A stretch of 64,000 nucleotides of DNA from JASBTN01 sp965228805 (GCF_965228805.1 NZ_CBDDIE010000003.1:1240001-1304000), one strand, 5' to 3'; positions 8,961 through 17,722 are shown, numbered from the stretch's first letter. Numbers and translations are program-made. Notes: generated from the letters alone by a model not told the origin.

Positions 8961-9505
8961 CAAGCATTGTGGACCTGCCAGCGCTGAAACACGCCGTAAA
9001 ACGGGTGTTGTCCGGCCTTCGAGATATGTGCGGGCCTGGCAGGTCAACCGGGGGTGTCACTTCTACAGAATCACCTCACATCACGGGCGCCAGGTGGGCG
9101 GTCAGCAGCACGGCGATGATCATCAGTTCGACCAGCAGCGGCAGCAGCATGGACGGAGCCGGGGTCGGTGACATCCACCAGCACGATCTGAAAGATCTTG
9201 CGACCGGTTTCGGCCCGAGGCTGCTACTCTTGGCAATCGTGGCGAATGACCGCAGGCAGCCCAAAGCGGTCGTGACCGTCCTTCACCCAGGGCGGGAAGC
9301 GGTCTTTTGCTGCGATTAGCCTCAAGGTCAGCTAGGTGGACCGCAGCAGTCATTTGCCGGTTCCCCCATGAATACTGCCTTCATGGTCCAGGCAGCATCC
9401 CAGAAATGAGTTGAGCTTGGAGAGCTCAAGCCGACGCCGGCAATGCGATCAGCAAAACTCTGCAATCTGATCGATGCGAGCAAGTGAAGGAGCAAACGGG
9501 CAAAG
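8961..9505. other. Gap with a possible gene remnant
   Basis: No convincing intact gene was found. On the minus strand around 9075-9340 there are protein-like pieces in different frames (RFGLPAVIRHDC, then KIFQIVLVDVTDPGS, then the hydrophobic tail LLPLLVELMIIAVLLTAHLA ending in a stop at 9076). This looks like the C-terminal part of a membrane protein broken by frameshifts, but I cannot name it. The remainder probably holds the promoters of the riboswitch operon (leftward) and of the acyl-activating enzyme operon (rightward). Confidence 0.3.
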
Positions 9506-9565
9506 GTGCGAGCCGTTGTACCGCAGTGCCTTGTTTACTCAGGTGCCAGCGTGTTTACTAATGTG

Positions 9566-11056
9566 ATGGATCCGCGGCATCGGGTCGCCATTATAGCTAC
9601 AGAACGGAATATAGCTTTGTCCGATGAGCTTTTCACAACCAGTAAATCAGACCTGTTGTCCGACGCCAGCGGACGTCTATCGCGCGCTGATGCCTTCGCG
9701 CGAGCCCGGGCCGTCGCTGATGCTCTTGAAGTTGCTGGCCTGAAACCGGGGGACAGGGTCGCGCTTCTTTGCCGTTCCCCCGCTGACGCCATCATCGGGT
9801 TCATTGCCACGCTGATGACGGAGTTCGTTGCGGTTCCCGTTCACCCGTCCTCTCCACCGGCCGCCACGGCAGGGCTGCTCGTCGCCAGCGGCGCGGCGGC
9901 GATGATCAGTGACCACGGGGACTTCGCCGACTTGACCGGCGCAGACACCATCGCGCACATAAGCTCCCGCCTCGATCCCGTGGCCTGCCATGCCCCGACA
10001 CTGTCAGGCAGCGCGGACCAGATCGCCGCGTTGCTCTACACATCCGGTACCACCGGCGCCCCCAAGGGCGTAACCATCACGCTTGGCAATCTCCTTGCGA
10101 TGACCGACCGGCTGGTGCACGACTTCTTCCGAGTCGATGACACGGACACGCTCCTATTGGCCGCGCCACTTGCGAATGTCTACGGAACCGCCCTTGTCGC
10201 AACGGCGCTGCGGGCCGGCGCCACCTTGTCGATACCTGCTGTACCGCGGCCGGACACGATCCTGGAGGCGATGCGCCGCGACAAGGTCACGTTCATGGCT
10301 GGCGTGCCGATGGTGGGCGGCATGATGCTCAAGGCCACCGGAGACACCAAGAACCCCTTGCCTGATCTGAAGCGGGTGCTTCTCGCGGGCACAAAGCTGG
10401 ACCCCAACATGGCCAATGCGATTGCCCGGCGCTTTGATTGCGAAGTCATGACCGGTTACGCAATGACCGAAGCCGTTCCCCTGGCCATGATGCTGGATAC
10501 AGCGCAGCTTGGCGGTGGGAATGTCGGGAGTGTTGCAAAGGGCGTTGAGATGCGGATTGTCGACACGGGTTTCGCCCCCGTCAAACCGGGTGAGCCTGGT
10601 GAAATCCTGGTGCGTGGGGCGGTTGTGACGCCGGGGTACTGGCAAAATGACACTGCCAACGCCGCAGCCTTCCATGACGGCTGGTTCCGCACAGGCGATA
10701 TAGGTCGTATTGACGCCGACGGTCACCTTGAACTCATCGACAGGCTAAAGGAAATCATCAAGACCGCAGGCAATACCGTCTATCCATCAGAGATCGAGTC
10801 GGTGTTGCGCGATCACCCCGGGGTCGGCGAAGCGGCGGTCATCGCCCAGCCCCACGACGGGGTTGGCGAAATCGTGGTCGGTTACTTCACGGGCACACCG
10901 GAACTCGACACCAAGGCGCTGCGGACATGGTGCCAGGACCGTCTTGTAAGCTGGAAGGTCCCGCGCAGGTTGGTACAGGTTGGGGCGATGCCCATGACGC
11001 CATCTGGCAAGATTTCCAAGGCGCAGCTGCGGATGGAGCAAGGACGCTCGGCATGA
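9566..11056 (+). CDS. AMP-binding acyl-CoA/acyl-acid ligase
   Basis: An adenylate-forming enzyme of about 496 residues. The phosphate-binding motif LLYTSGTTGAPKGVTIT, the GYAMTEAVPLAM motif, the TGDIGRIDADGHLELIDRLKEIIK hinge region and the C-terminal PSGKISKAQL motif with the catalytic Lys are all present, so it should activate a carboxylic or fatty acid as acyl-AMP and pass it to CoA or a carrier. Two starts are possible: ATG at 9566 (used here) or GTG at 9506, which has AAGGAG 11 bases upstream. Its stop overlaps the next gene start (ATGA), so the two are an operon and may act on the same acyl chain. No acyl carrier protein is adjacent. Confidence 0.85.
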   Translation: MDPRHRVAIIATERNIALSDELFTTSKSDLLSDASGRLSRADAFARARAVADALEVAGLKPGDRVALLCRSPADAIIGFIATLMTEFVAVPVHPSSPPAATAGLLVASGAAAMISDHGDFADLTGADTIAHISSRLDPVACHAPTLSGSADQIAALLYTSGTTGAPKGVTITLGNLLAMTDRLVHDFFRVDDTDTLLLAAPLANVYGTALVATALRAGATLSIPAVPRPDTILEAMRRDKVTFMAGVPMVGGMMLKATGDTKNPLPDLKRVLLAGTKLDPNMANAIARRFDCEVMTGYAMTEAVPLAMMLDTAQLGGGNVGSVAKGVEMRIVDTGFAPVKPGEPGEILVRGAVVTPGYWQNDTANAAAFHDGWFRTGDIGRIDADGHLELIDRLKEIIKTAGNTVYPSEIESVLRDHPGVGEAAVIAQPHDGVGEIVVGYFTGTPELDTKALRTWCQDRLVSWKVPRRLVQVGAMPMTPSGKISKAQLRMEQGRSA

Positions 11057-12675
11057 CGCAAGCGATGCCAAGCGCTGAAGCAAAAGTCCACCAAGCCCTT
11101 CTCGGCAACGATCCAGGGCTGGCGCAGTCGATGCTTGACCAATCAGGGGACGAAATCAATGCCCGTCAGGGCGCGCTTCTGCAGGCGCGTATACATCTGC
11201 GAGCAGGAACTCCCGAGGCTGCTATAGAGGTGTTGCGCGGCATGGAAACGCCGAGACCCGCTGAACTGCGGGTCATCGCGTGGGCTTACTATCAAAGCGG
11301 TGATGCCCGGGCCGCGCTGGATGCGATCGACGCTGCGATCAAGGCAGATGACAAGCCGGCCAAAGAAACCGACGCCCTGCTGCGACTCCGTGCGGCAACG
11401 GATCTTGGAGACCGGGCCCAGGTCACCAATATCGCCGAACAGGCGCTGGCTGCGCATCCCGGCAACCCGGCATTGCGGCGGCAATCGACATTGTCGTTTC
11501 TCGCTGTTGGCGCCATTGATGAGACAGCGGATTTGATCGCGACCTTGACGGTCGATGACAAGGTCCCCCACAGTGCCTTCATTGATTTTATCGAACGTGG
11601 TCTGCGTCATGGCCACGCAGCCGCAATCATCAAGGGCATGCCTGCAATAGAACGCTTGTCGAACAACCGCTTCGACATGTACTTGAGGCGGGCCTGGGCC
11701 ACCTTTTCCGACGAAGAAAAGCAGGGCAGCCTTTCGACCACGTTGGCCGATGTCGCCATTTGTGCTGGGTCGCCGACATTGCTTTCCGCTGCTAGCAACC
11801 TCCTGATAAATGACGGCAAGTCCGAAACCGCACTCGATCTGGTGCGTCAGTATCGGGCTCGGCATGGCGCTTCACCGGATCGCGGCCTTGATCAGCACAA
11901 GAAAACCCGCCCCCACGCGGATGTGGACCACGCGGTACCACATGGCGATCTGCTCCGGAAATGGCTGGGCTTGCCCGTGGAGGCGCCGGGCGCATGGGCG
12001 CGTTCTGTCTGGCAGGGAGCGACCGACCGCAAGGAGATCAAGGCTCGCCTGCAAGCAGACCCTGCTGCCTGGACCAACTTCATGGAATCCCTTGAGATGG
12101 CTGATCTGGGGCATTTGCGTGCACTCGCCGAAACCAGGGCCCCTGCTATTCTGGCCACCACACATGCGGGGGTCCTAATGGGCACCCTGGCACAGCTCGA
12201 GAAGAACAGTATTCCTGTCGAGATCGTCGGGGGCAACTTCGTCATGTCTCGGCTCCTGGATGGTGGAAACCGCCTGAACTCGATCCCAAAGGACCAAAGC
12301 CCGACCGCAACCGCTCGCGTCCTGATGCGCCACATCCAGGAGAGGCGGATCGTCGGACTGGCATGCGACGGCACGCTGGGAAGTCAATTGCATCGGACGG
12401 TCCACGAGCGGGTGAACTTTGCGCTTCCGGATTCCATTCCGCAGCTTGCACATCGGTTCGGTCTGCCGATCGTCTGGGTGGCAAGCTACTGGAAGGGCGC
12501 CAGGATCGTCTGTGACTGCGAGCCCGGGCCAGGGGTTGCAGCAAATGAGAGCTTCGAAGCTTTCCGCCAGAGATGGTTTGACTTCGCGCTGGACCGGATA
12601 AGGTCGATTTGCATTGCCTCGGGTCAGAACGTTATGCCCATAGCACGCCTAATCCAGGAAGAGGCAGTCACCTGA
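11053..12675 (+). CDS. Helical-repeat protein with C-terminal acyltransferase-like domain
   Basis: A 540-residue protein coupled to the acid ligase by an ATGA overlap. The first ~270 residues are Ala-rich helices in repeating pairs (for example ARIHLRAGTPEAAIEVLRGM and ATDLGDRAQVTNIAEQALAAH), like TPR repeats. The last ~200 residues (from about LRALAETRAPAILATTHAG, through GLACDGTLGS to LAHRFGLPIVWVASYWKG) resemble the lysophospholipid/lauroyl acyltransferase fold in spacing, but the usual His-x4-acidic motif is not clear, so the activity is uncertain. Together with the ligase it may transfer an activated acyl chain to an unknown acceptor. No signal peptide is seen. Confidence 0.55.
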   Translation: MTQAMPSAEAKVHQALLGNDPGLAQSMLDQSGDEINARQGALLQARIHLRAGTPEAAIEVLRGMETPRPAELRVIAWAYYQSGDARAALDAIDAAIKADDKPAKETDALLRLRAATDLGDRAQVTNIAEQALAAHPGNPALRRQSTLSFLAVGAIDETADLIATLTVDDKVPHSAFIDFIERGLRHGHAAAIIKGMPAIERLSNNRFDMYLRRAWATFSDEEKQGSLSTTLADVAICAGSPTLLSAASNLLINDGKSETALDLVRQYRARHGASPDRGLDQHKKTRPHADVDHAVPHGDLLRKWLGLPVEAPGAWARSVWQGATDRKEIKARLQADPAAWTNFMESLEMADLGHLRALAETRAPAILATTHAGVLMGTLAQLEKNSIPVEIVGGNFVMSRLLDGGNRLNSIPKDQSPTATARVLMRHIQERRIVGLACDGTLGSQLHRTVHERVNFALPDSIPQLAHRFGLPIVWVASYWKGARIVCDCEPGPGVAANESFEAFRQRWFDFALDRIRSICIASGQNVMPIARLIQEEAVT

Positions 12676-12699
12676 CCGTCCCCATCGCCTTGGACGGTC
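12674..12699 (+). terminator. Hairpin after the acyl-ligase operon
   Basis: GACCGTCC and GGACGGTC form a perfect 8-base stem with a 10-base loop, starting at the stop codon of the preceding gene. The following bases are only moderately T-rich, so it may be a weak terminator or an RNA-stabilising hairpin. Confidence 0.5.
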
Positions 12700-13617
12700 T
12701 GCTGCTGCATTGTTGTTGAACCACCTGATCCTCCGTTTCCCAACTGTGGGTGCAGACCACTTCAATGAGGGAGGCTCAATACTGCCTGATAGGAGCAGCT
12801 ATTCCTGACTCATTAAAGTTCAACGCGTCGCATCCGCCCTTTCCTGCAGGTTTCATCTTGAACTCTCTTCAGCAGATCACTTGTTGATTCCCAGACTGCA
12901 GAATACCGCTGGCATCTGCTGTCCCTCATAAGGAAGGACCGGAGTAGGGGAACGCCATAGCGGACCTTTCTAAAGGTCGGGCTGCTTGTCCGCTGTGGGC
13001 CGTCGTGTGACTTTGCAAACGCCGCGATCTGCGCATACCAGCAATTCACGCGATGCGCAGCGAACGTCCGCTAACCGCCCGACTCTCCAGTTCAACAGCC
13101 GTGGATGTCTCGATGTGGGAACAAGGGATCATTGATCAGGTGAAATGACAGAGATGCCCACGGAACGCGACGGAGGCCAAGCACTCTTACTTACCTGCCC
13201 TCTGAATTGATGATGATCTGGGAAACTAGCTAGTCAACAAAATGGAACAACTATGCTTCCAAAATGGAAGACCAATGCTTCATGCTCCAATTGTTGGCCT
13301 TTGAAGCATAGGTTTTCCATTGCAGGGCATGATTTCCTGAACAGATCTTGTCATGAGCTCCAAAACCCCCTGAAGTTCTTAACTTTTTTGAAGCAAAGAT
13401 TTTCCTTTCCGCAGGCAATAGAAAAGGGCCGGCCTAGGTCGACCCAGCTATTCGCATTGTCTGGGTGGGCTACCTATTATCTACCCAACAGAGCAGCTGC
13501 AGGAGTAGCCTGTACATCAACCTGAGTCCGCTTTGTGCAGGGAACGCCGCTTGCAACGCTTACCAAACAAGCTAGACCAGTGACGTTGCAGGTTCGCCTA
13601 ACATCACTGGAGATCTG
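12700..13617. other. Long gap without a recognised gene; diverged direct repeats
   Basis: No reading frame here looks protein-like; the longest (leftward, 12813-13049, 78 codons) has no family resemblance or clear ribosome site. GC drops in the right half. Two similar segments, 13300-13326 and 13387-13415, share the pattern TTGAAGCAwAGrTTTTCCwTT followed by GCAGG, and nearby ATGCTTCC/AATGGAA words recur in both orientations around 13240-13280. This may be a remnant of mobile DNA or a control region of the following gene. Confidence 0.35.
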
Positions 13618-14427
13618 ATGATTTACTATGACAAGTTTGAGACGTGGGCGGGGGATTTCCGCGACCTGATAGTTGATCTGGTGGGTAAGCATGTAGTTGG
13701 TAACCTCGCTGCATCTAGTTTCGAGTATGTTGAAGATGCAGGAGACTATTTGGCCACCCATACGGACATTTTAACCGCCTCAAGCGAAATTCAGAGTTGG
13801 CTTCAGTCACGTGAGTTTTGTGTTTTCCATGGAACGAGATTGTTACCCGAAGAAATTCTCTCTGTGCAACGGACAGGGCTGCAACCCCTAAGAGCCACAG
13901 ACCGCGAACAACGCCTCAGAGAAATCCTTGATCGCCATCCCAAATGGTTTTCTGTAAAAGACAAACTCTGTGAAGTGCTTGCAGATGTTGGTCCTGGGGA
14001 AAAGCAAGGCCGGAGAGAAAGGCAAGTCCATTTTAGCCTTTCTAGGTCAGGTCTAGTCAATGGTTTCGACCATTACTTGACCCACGGGTCTGAGTTTGAT
14101 CAGCACGTTGTGCGGCGTTTGTTTGGTGATCGATCAGGCCTTCAGCTGCTGAACTCTGAGACTGTTCCTATCCTTGTTCATGTCCGCATCAATGGTGGGG
14201 AGCTCATTCGAGGAACTCACCCATACTCCAGCTATTCCGACGTCGTCGACATGGGCGAAATCCCTGGGCTTGCGCGGACCTTTCTGGACGCTTGGGCATT
14301 CAAAACAGCGAAACCAAGCTTTGAAATCGCAAAGCTACAAACCGACTGTTGCATGATGCAGCAGGTCGCAACCCCGCCCGAGCGGATCCTCAATATCGAA
14401 AAGCTTGGTGATTTGGCGGCTGTCTAA
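13618..14427 (+). CDS. Unknown protein with ADP-ribosyltransferase-like features
   Basis: A 269-residue protein I do not recognise as a named family. It has FCVFHGTRL at residues 68-76, resembling the His-Gly-Thr NAD-binding start of the PARP/KptA type of ADP-ribosyltransferase fold, then GLQPL, and QVHFSLSRSGLVNGF (136-150) followed by Tyr 153, like the second strand/Tyr region of such enzymes; a Glu near PPERIL could be the last catalytic residue. This is pattern reading only. The start ATG has GGAG five bases upstream. GC is about 50%, lower than core genes, and it stands alone in the island, consistent with a horizontally acquired toxin, defence or effector gene. Confidence 0.6.
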   Translation: MIYYDKFETWAGDFRDLIVDLVGKHVVGNLAASSFEYVEDAGDYLATHTDILTASSEIQSWLQSREFCVFHGTRLLPEEILSVQRTGLQPLRATDREQRLREILDRHPKWFSVKDKLCEVLADVGPGEKQGRRERQVHFSLSRSGLVNGFDHYLTHGSEFDQHVVRRLFGDRSGLQLLNSETVPILVHVRINGGELIRGTHPYSSYSDVVDMGEIPGLARTFLDAWAFKTAKPSFEIAKLQTDCCMMQQVATPPERILNIEKLGDLAAV

Positions 14428-14539
14428 GTCCCGAGCAGAACCCCAAGCCAGATGCCCGCTGCGGACTGGCAGCGGCACACTGCGATCGCAGCACTCGGCT
14501 TGCAAGGCAGCGACCTATCGGGGGCGAAGCTACTGTTTG

Positions 14540-14965
14540 CTACTTGCAGCAAGCCACGCGGGTTCCATCACGACCTACGCCATCGCAAAGGTGGCCCTGA
14601 TGCCCAGTCCAATCCATAACGTATTGGCATTTTAGTCCTTGGCTTGCACACAACCCAGCCCAATGATCATGCCCATCTATGACCCTTGTGAAACCGCCTG
14701 TGTGATCGATTAGTTCGCTGTCTCTATCCGCAGGACCTTTGTGATTAGCGAAGCCGTACCAGGTACAACCCGACTTCGCTGGTTTGCCATCGGTCAAACA
14801 CGTACCAACACAAAAATCATAACTGCCTTGGCAGCCACCTGTTGTCTGAAGGCAGTGGGACCAGCGATTGAAGCATTCGCTTTGACAGGTCTGATCGAGC
14901 GTACCCGCGCTGACTGAAACTGAAGTAAGTACCCAAATAACTGTGCTGTAAAGAAGCGCTTTCAT
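14540..14965 (-). CDS. Secreted cysteine-rich protein of unknown function
   Basis: A 141-residue protein with a clean signal peptide (residues 1-20, cleavage after SVSA). The mature part has 12 cysteines, at about 27, 31, 38, 45, 52, 56, 67, 106, 113, 127, 139 and 140, pointing to a small disulfide-bonded periplasmic or secreted protein. The start has AAGGAG-like sequence just upstream. No family is recognised. It is surrounded by mobile DNA and has lower GC than the core genes. Confidence 0.6.
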   Translation of the reverse strand: MKALLYSTVIWVLTSVSVSAGTLDQTCQSECFNRWSHCLQTTGGCQGSYDFCVGTCLTDGKPAKSGCTWYGFANHKGPADRDSELIDHTGGFTRVIDGHDHWAGLCASQGLKCQYVMDWTGHQGHLCDGVGRDGTRVACCK

Positions 14966-15013
14966 GAACTCTCTCCTTTAAAATAGGTCGTTCCCCCAAG
15001 TCGCTGTTAGTAT

Positions 15014-15029
15014 AATGCCTTTTGGCATT
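15014..15029. promoter_or_regulatory. Palindrome upstream of the Cys-rich gene
   Basis: AATGCC-TTTT-GGCATT is a perfect 6-base dyad with a 4-base spacer, about 49 bases upstream of the leftward Cys-rich secreted gene and just beyond the end of the IS-split gene. It could be an operator or a weak hairpin. Confidence 0.3.
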
Positions 15030-15046
15030 GGGGCAAAAATGTCTTC

Positions 15047-15136
15047 TTAGCTCAGGTCGCGTGAGGTTCTACACATGGGATTGGGAACGCTACGACGCTT
15101 TGACTGAATTTGTGAGATTTTCCGCGTCGATTCAGT
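15047..15136 (-). pseudogene. 3' part of small gene split by IS copy 1
   Basis: The 5' part of the gene lies at 16354-16523 on the other side of the IS. If the IS and one copy of a 2-base GT flank duplication are removed, the frame continues for 28 more codons (ESTRKISQIQSKRR and onward) to TAA at 15047-15049, giving about 85 residues in all. An alternative joint also stays open, so the exact protein is uncertain. Confidence 0.4.
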
Positions 15137-15192
15137 TGATCCTCCCCCACTGAAGTGGTCCGCCCCTATAGTTAGGAAACGGAGGATCAAAG

Positions 15193-15471
15193 ATGGGAAT
15201 TAAACGCCACAAACCGGAAGAGATTGTCACGAAGTTGCGGCAGGTTGAGGTGCTATGCGGCCAAGGGATGCCGCGAGTTGATGCGATCCGCCAGGTGCAG
15301 ATAACCGAGCAGACGTTTTACCGCTGGCGTAAGCAATATGGCGGTATGGGAACCGACCAACTGAAAGAACTCAAACGGCTCCAGAAAGAGAATGATCGCT
15401 TGCGCCGGGCCGTGTCCGACCTGACGCTGGACAAGCTGATCCTATCGGAGGCCGCACGGGGAAACTACTGA
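15193..15471 (+). CDS. IS3-family transposase OrfA (copy 1)
   Basis: The 92-residue protein is the helix-turn-helix subunit of an IS3-family transposase: KPEEIVTKLRQVEVL, a HTH around QITEQTFYRWRKQYGG, then a Leu-rich helix (LKELKRLQKENDRLRR) that mediates OrfA-OrfB contact. It binds the IS ends and, when ribosomes shift at GGGAAAC (15459-15465), is fused to OrfB to make the active transposase. GGAGG precedes the start. Confidence 0.92.
   Translation: MGIKRHKPEEIVTKLRQVEVLCGQGMPRVDAIRQVQITEQTFYRWRKQYGGMGTDQLKELKRLQKENDRLRRAVSDLTLDKLILSEAARGNY
15459..15465 (+). other. Programmed -1 frameshift heptamer (copy 1)
   Basis: G GGA AAC in the orfA frame fits the X-XXY-YYZ slippery rule. A -1 slip changes the frame from orfA to orfB, which is open across this point (reading GKLLSPSRRRACVEHV into the orfB start). 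This is how IS3-family elements make the OrfAB transposase. Confidence 0.7.
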
Positions 15472-15503
15472 GCCCTTCGCGTCGCCGCGCCTGCGTTGAG
15501 CAT

Positions 15504-16319
15504 GTGCGAAGCCAGTTTCACATCTCAGAGCGTCGCGCTTGTCGTGTCTTGGGACAGCATCGATCCACACAAAGACGGATGCCTGTTGGGCGTGCTGACG
15601 AAGATCGCCTGGTGGCCGACATGATCGCGCTGACGCGCCAGTATGGTCGCTATGGTTATCGCCGGATCGCCGCTTTGCTGAGAGATGCAGGCTGGCTGGT
15701 GAACGACAAGCGTGTCGAACGTCTGTGGCGACGCGAGGGGCTCAAAGTACCGATGAAGCAACCCAAAAAAGGGCGGCTCTGGCTGAATGACGGTTCTTGC
15801 GTCCGGCTGCGACCGAAGTATCGCAATCATGTCTGGAGCTATGACTTCGTTCATCATCGAACGGATGATGGAAAGGTGTTTCGCACCCTCAACATCTTGG
15901 ATGAATATAGTCGGGAATGTCTGGCGATCCGTGTGCAGCGGAAGTTGAACTCGACCGAGGTCATCGACGCGCTGACGGACCTGTTCATCCTGCGTGGTGT
16001 CCCTGCTTTCATTCGCTCCGATAACGGCCCTGAGTTTATCGCACAGTCTGTCCGGGACTGGATTGCAGCCGTCGGAGCCAAGACCGCTTACATTGAACCG
16101 GGATCACCATGGGAGAATGGATACTGTGAAAGCTTCAATGCCCGGTTCCGCGACGAGCTGCTCAATGGTGAAGTCTTCTACAGCTTACGGGAGGCGCAAA
16201 TCCTGATTGAACAATGGAGGAAGCACTACAACACCAAACGGCCACATAGTGCCTTGGGCTACCGCCCACCGGCCCCGGAAACCATCGTCCCGATGGAACC
16301 CAGGCCAATCATGCACTAA
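15504..16319 (+). CDS. IS3-family transposase OrfB, DDE integrase domain (copy 1)
   Basis: The 271-residue reading from the first ATG holds the DDE catalytic core: the first Asp in WSYDFVHHRTDDGK, the second in FIRSDNGPEF and the Glu in ENGYCESFNARFRDELLNGE, with the C-terminal YNTKRPHSALGYRPP tail. The frame is open about 70 bases further upstream to the slippery site, so the natural product is the OrfAB fusion. It cuts and rejoins the IS ends. Confidence 0.93.
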   Translation: MRSQFHISERRACRVLGQHRSTQRRMPVGRADEDRLVADMIALTRQYGRYGYRRIAALLRDAGWLVNDKRVERLWRREGLKVPMKQPKKGRLWLNDGSCVRLRPKYRNHVWSYDFVHHRTDDGKVFRTLNILDEYSRECLAIRVQRKLNSTEVIDALTDLFILRGVPAFIRSDNGPEFIAQSVRDWIAAVGAKTAYIEPGSPWENGYCESFNARFRDELLNGEVFYSLREAQILIEQWRKHYNTKRPHSALGYRPPAPETIVPMEPRPIMH

Positions 16320-16353
16320 CATTCAGACTGGACCACTTAGGTGGGGCTGATCA

Positions 16354-16523
16354 GTTCCATACACGACGGTGCGATCATAACTCCTAAGTGACTCAAAAAG
16401 TTCAGCCCCACCAGGCAAATTATAGATAGTATTCAAATGAGATGTTAGAACCGTCTCGTCTTCCGGGGAAATGCCGATCACAAACGAGATAAACCCCTCG
16501 TCAATCAAAGCCTGAATAGACAT
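16354..16523 (-). pseudogene. 5' part of small unknown gene, truncated by IS copy 1
   Basis: The start ATG at 16523 has AGAGGAAAA upstream and begins MSIQALIDEGFISFVIG; about 57 residues are read before the IS. Translation then runs into IS sequence and stops at 16323. The continuation on the far side is at 15047-15136. No family is recognised. Confidence 0.5.
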
Positions 16524-16546
16524 TTGTTTTTCCTCTAATTATTTCG

Positions 16547-17332
16547 TCATCTTATCGAAAGGGGGGCAGCCCTGTAGGGCTGCCCATCCTCGCGGCATTT
16601 GTAGGTTAAGCCCCTAGCATGCCGGACTGTGCCAATTGAAATATCATCCTTCGAGCAACGGTGCTCGGCTATTCCGAATTCAGGCAGCCAGACATAGAGG
16701 TGCAGGCTAGTGATTGATCTGGCGACGATTGGCGGATCAGATCGTTCCGCAGCTAGCACACAATCTGCCAGCCAGACAGCGGACGTGCCGCCGAGGATCG
16801 AGCACAGCACCTCGCGCCCGACCAACCATTCAGCAAATCGGTCATAGTCTCGAATGTGCAAGCCCCAAAGGTCAATCGTTGCGCCATTGTCCAGCAACAG
16901 TAGCCCAGCTTCATCTACCTCTTGGACTTTGCCGCTGGTAACGCCGCCCTTAGTTGTTGCGCCCGAAGCAATCTGGCTGAAGGCGGCTTGCGCACTCAAC
17001 AGGCAAACTGCAAGCCCAAGAACGATGACTGAATTAAGGGGCCGTCGGCCTGTGCCACAACCAGCCTCCGTGTTTGTTTCGTCCGTCGGCCACGTCGCCT
17101 GAGCGGCCCTTGTACTTGACGTACTGGTCAAAGACAGGGAGAGAGACACAGACCTCTTGCCGAGCAATCTTTGTGCCAGACTTAGCAAGACGCTAAACGA
17201 AAGGTCGCTAACCTTCTCTAAAAAATAACGCACGATCAACATCCGCCCCTTAAACAATACATACGTCTGTGAGCCGACGGCACAAACGAAAACTTCATTT
17301 CCGCAAGTTATAATTCTGACTGTTGGGGTCAA
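16547..17332 (-). CDS. Membrane-anchored or secreted protein with nuclease-like (SNase-fold) segment
   Basis: A frame of up to 261 residues. A hydrophobic stretch SVIVLGLAVCLLSAQAAFSQ (about 97-116) looks like a signal peptide or anchor; the ~95 residues before it are of doubtful quality and the true start may be inside. The following part, with LLLDNGATIDLWGLHI, VGREVLCSILG, LADCVLA and a Cys-containing SIGTVRHARG, follows the strand pattern of staphylococcal-nuclease-like domains, but catalytic Arg/Glu residues are not clearly placed, so activity is doubtful. A perfect hairpin (GGGCAGCCC/GGGCTGCCC, 16562-16583) sits in its last codons. Confidence 0.45.
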   Translation of the reverse strand: MTPTVRIITCGNEVFVCAVGSQTYVLFKGRMLIVRYFLEKVSDLSFSVLLSLAQRLLGKRSVSLSLSLTSTSSTRAAQATWPTDETNTEAGCGTGRRPLNSVIVLGLAVCLLSAQAAFSQIASGATTKGGVTSGKVQEVDEAGLLLLDNGATIDLWGLHIRDYDRFAEWLVGREVLCSILGGTSAVWLADCVLAAERSDPPIVARSITSLHLYVWLPEFGIAEHRCSKDDISIGTVRHARGLTYKCREDGQPYRAAPLSIR

Positions 17333-17338
17333 CGGTCA

Positions 17339-17551
17339 TTATGCCGCAAGTTGCATCCTCATTAGCTCTTTCTTACCGCCATCCAGCGTGCGATCCACCC
17401 AACTCTCTTCAATGTAGTCGCCATCAAACAGAAGCCTTGGCTCGCGCCAGCAGAGCTCGGCGATGTTTTTCTCGCTGCGCAAGCCTTCCAGAACGATCCG
17501 GGTTTCTTTCTCATACACGCTACTTGGTGGTCTTGGAGAGCGAAATACCAT
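17339..17551 (-). pseudogene. Degraded IS3-family OrfA remnant
   Basis: The 70-residue reading contains KETRIVLEGLRSEKNIAELC and ends in DGGKKELMRMQLAA, recalling the HTH region (RIVLEGLRGEESIAELCRRE...) and the following GKKRLAGD segment of another IS3-family OrfA, unlike the two intact copies here. The middle is diverged and no orfB follows, so this is a decayed IS fragment. Confidence 0.5.
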
Positions 17552-17722
17552 CCTTTACAAAACCAGTTTAGATACCCCACAGGGCCTGACGAAGCTGTTC
17601 ATTGAGGGCGGTTGTCTGATGGGTGCGACATGTCGGAGCAGCCAGCATTCATCTGTTGAGGCAGGTCATGGCTCTGTGCAGGATATCAGCCATTAGACAA
17701 AGACATTGAAAGGATCGGCATT

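Larger units (their letters stand above)
15137..16353 (+). mobile_element. IS3-family insertion sequence, copy 1
   Basis: The element is 1217 bases, from TGATCCTCCCCCACTGAAG to the right end, whose reverse complement reads TGATCAGCCCCACCTAAG; these imperfect terminal inverted repeats share AAGTGGTCC. It carries orfA and orfB with a -1 frameshift site. Copy 2 (18866-20082) has the same length and differs at one noticed base (15204 A versus 18933 T). The flanks share only GT (15135-15136 and 16354-16355), shorter than usual for the family. Confidence 0.9.

Noticed and set aside
8624..9319. Plus-strand frame across the cobalamin riboswitch
   Set aside because: It lies opposite an RNA element on the minus strand, and the translated sequence looks random.
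12813..13049. 78-codon leftward frame in the long gap
   Set aside because: No ribosome site, no similarity and no neighbours to support it.
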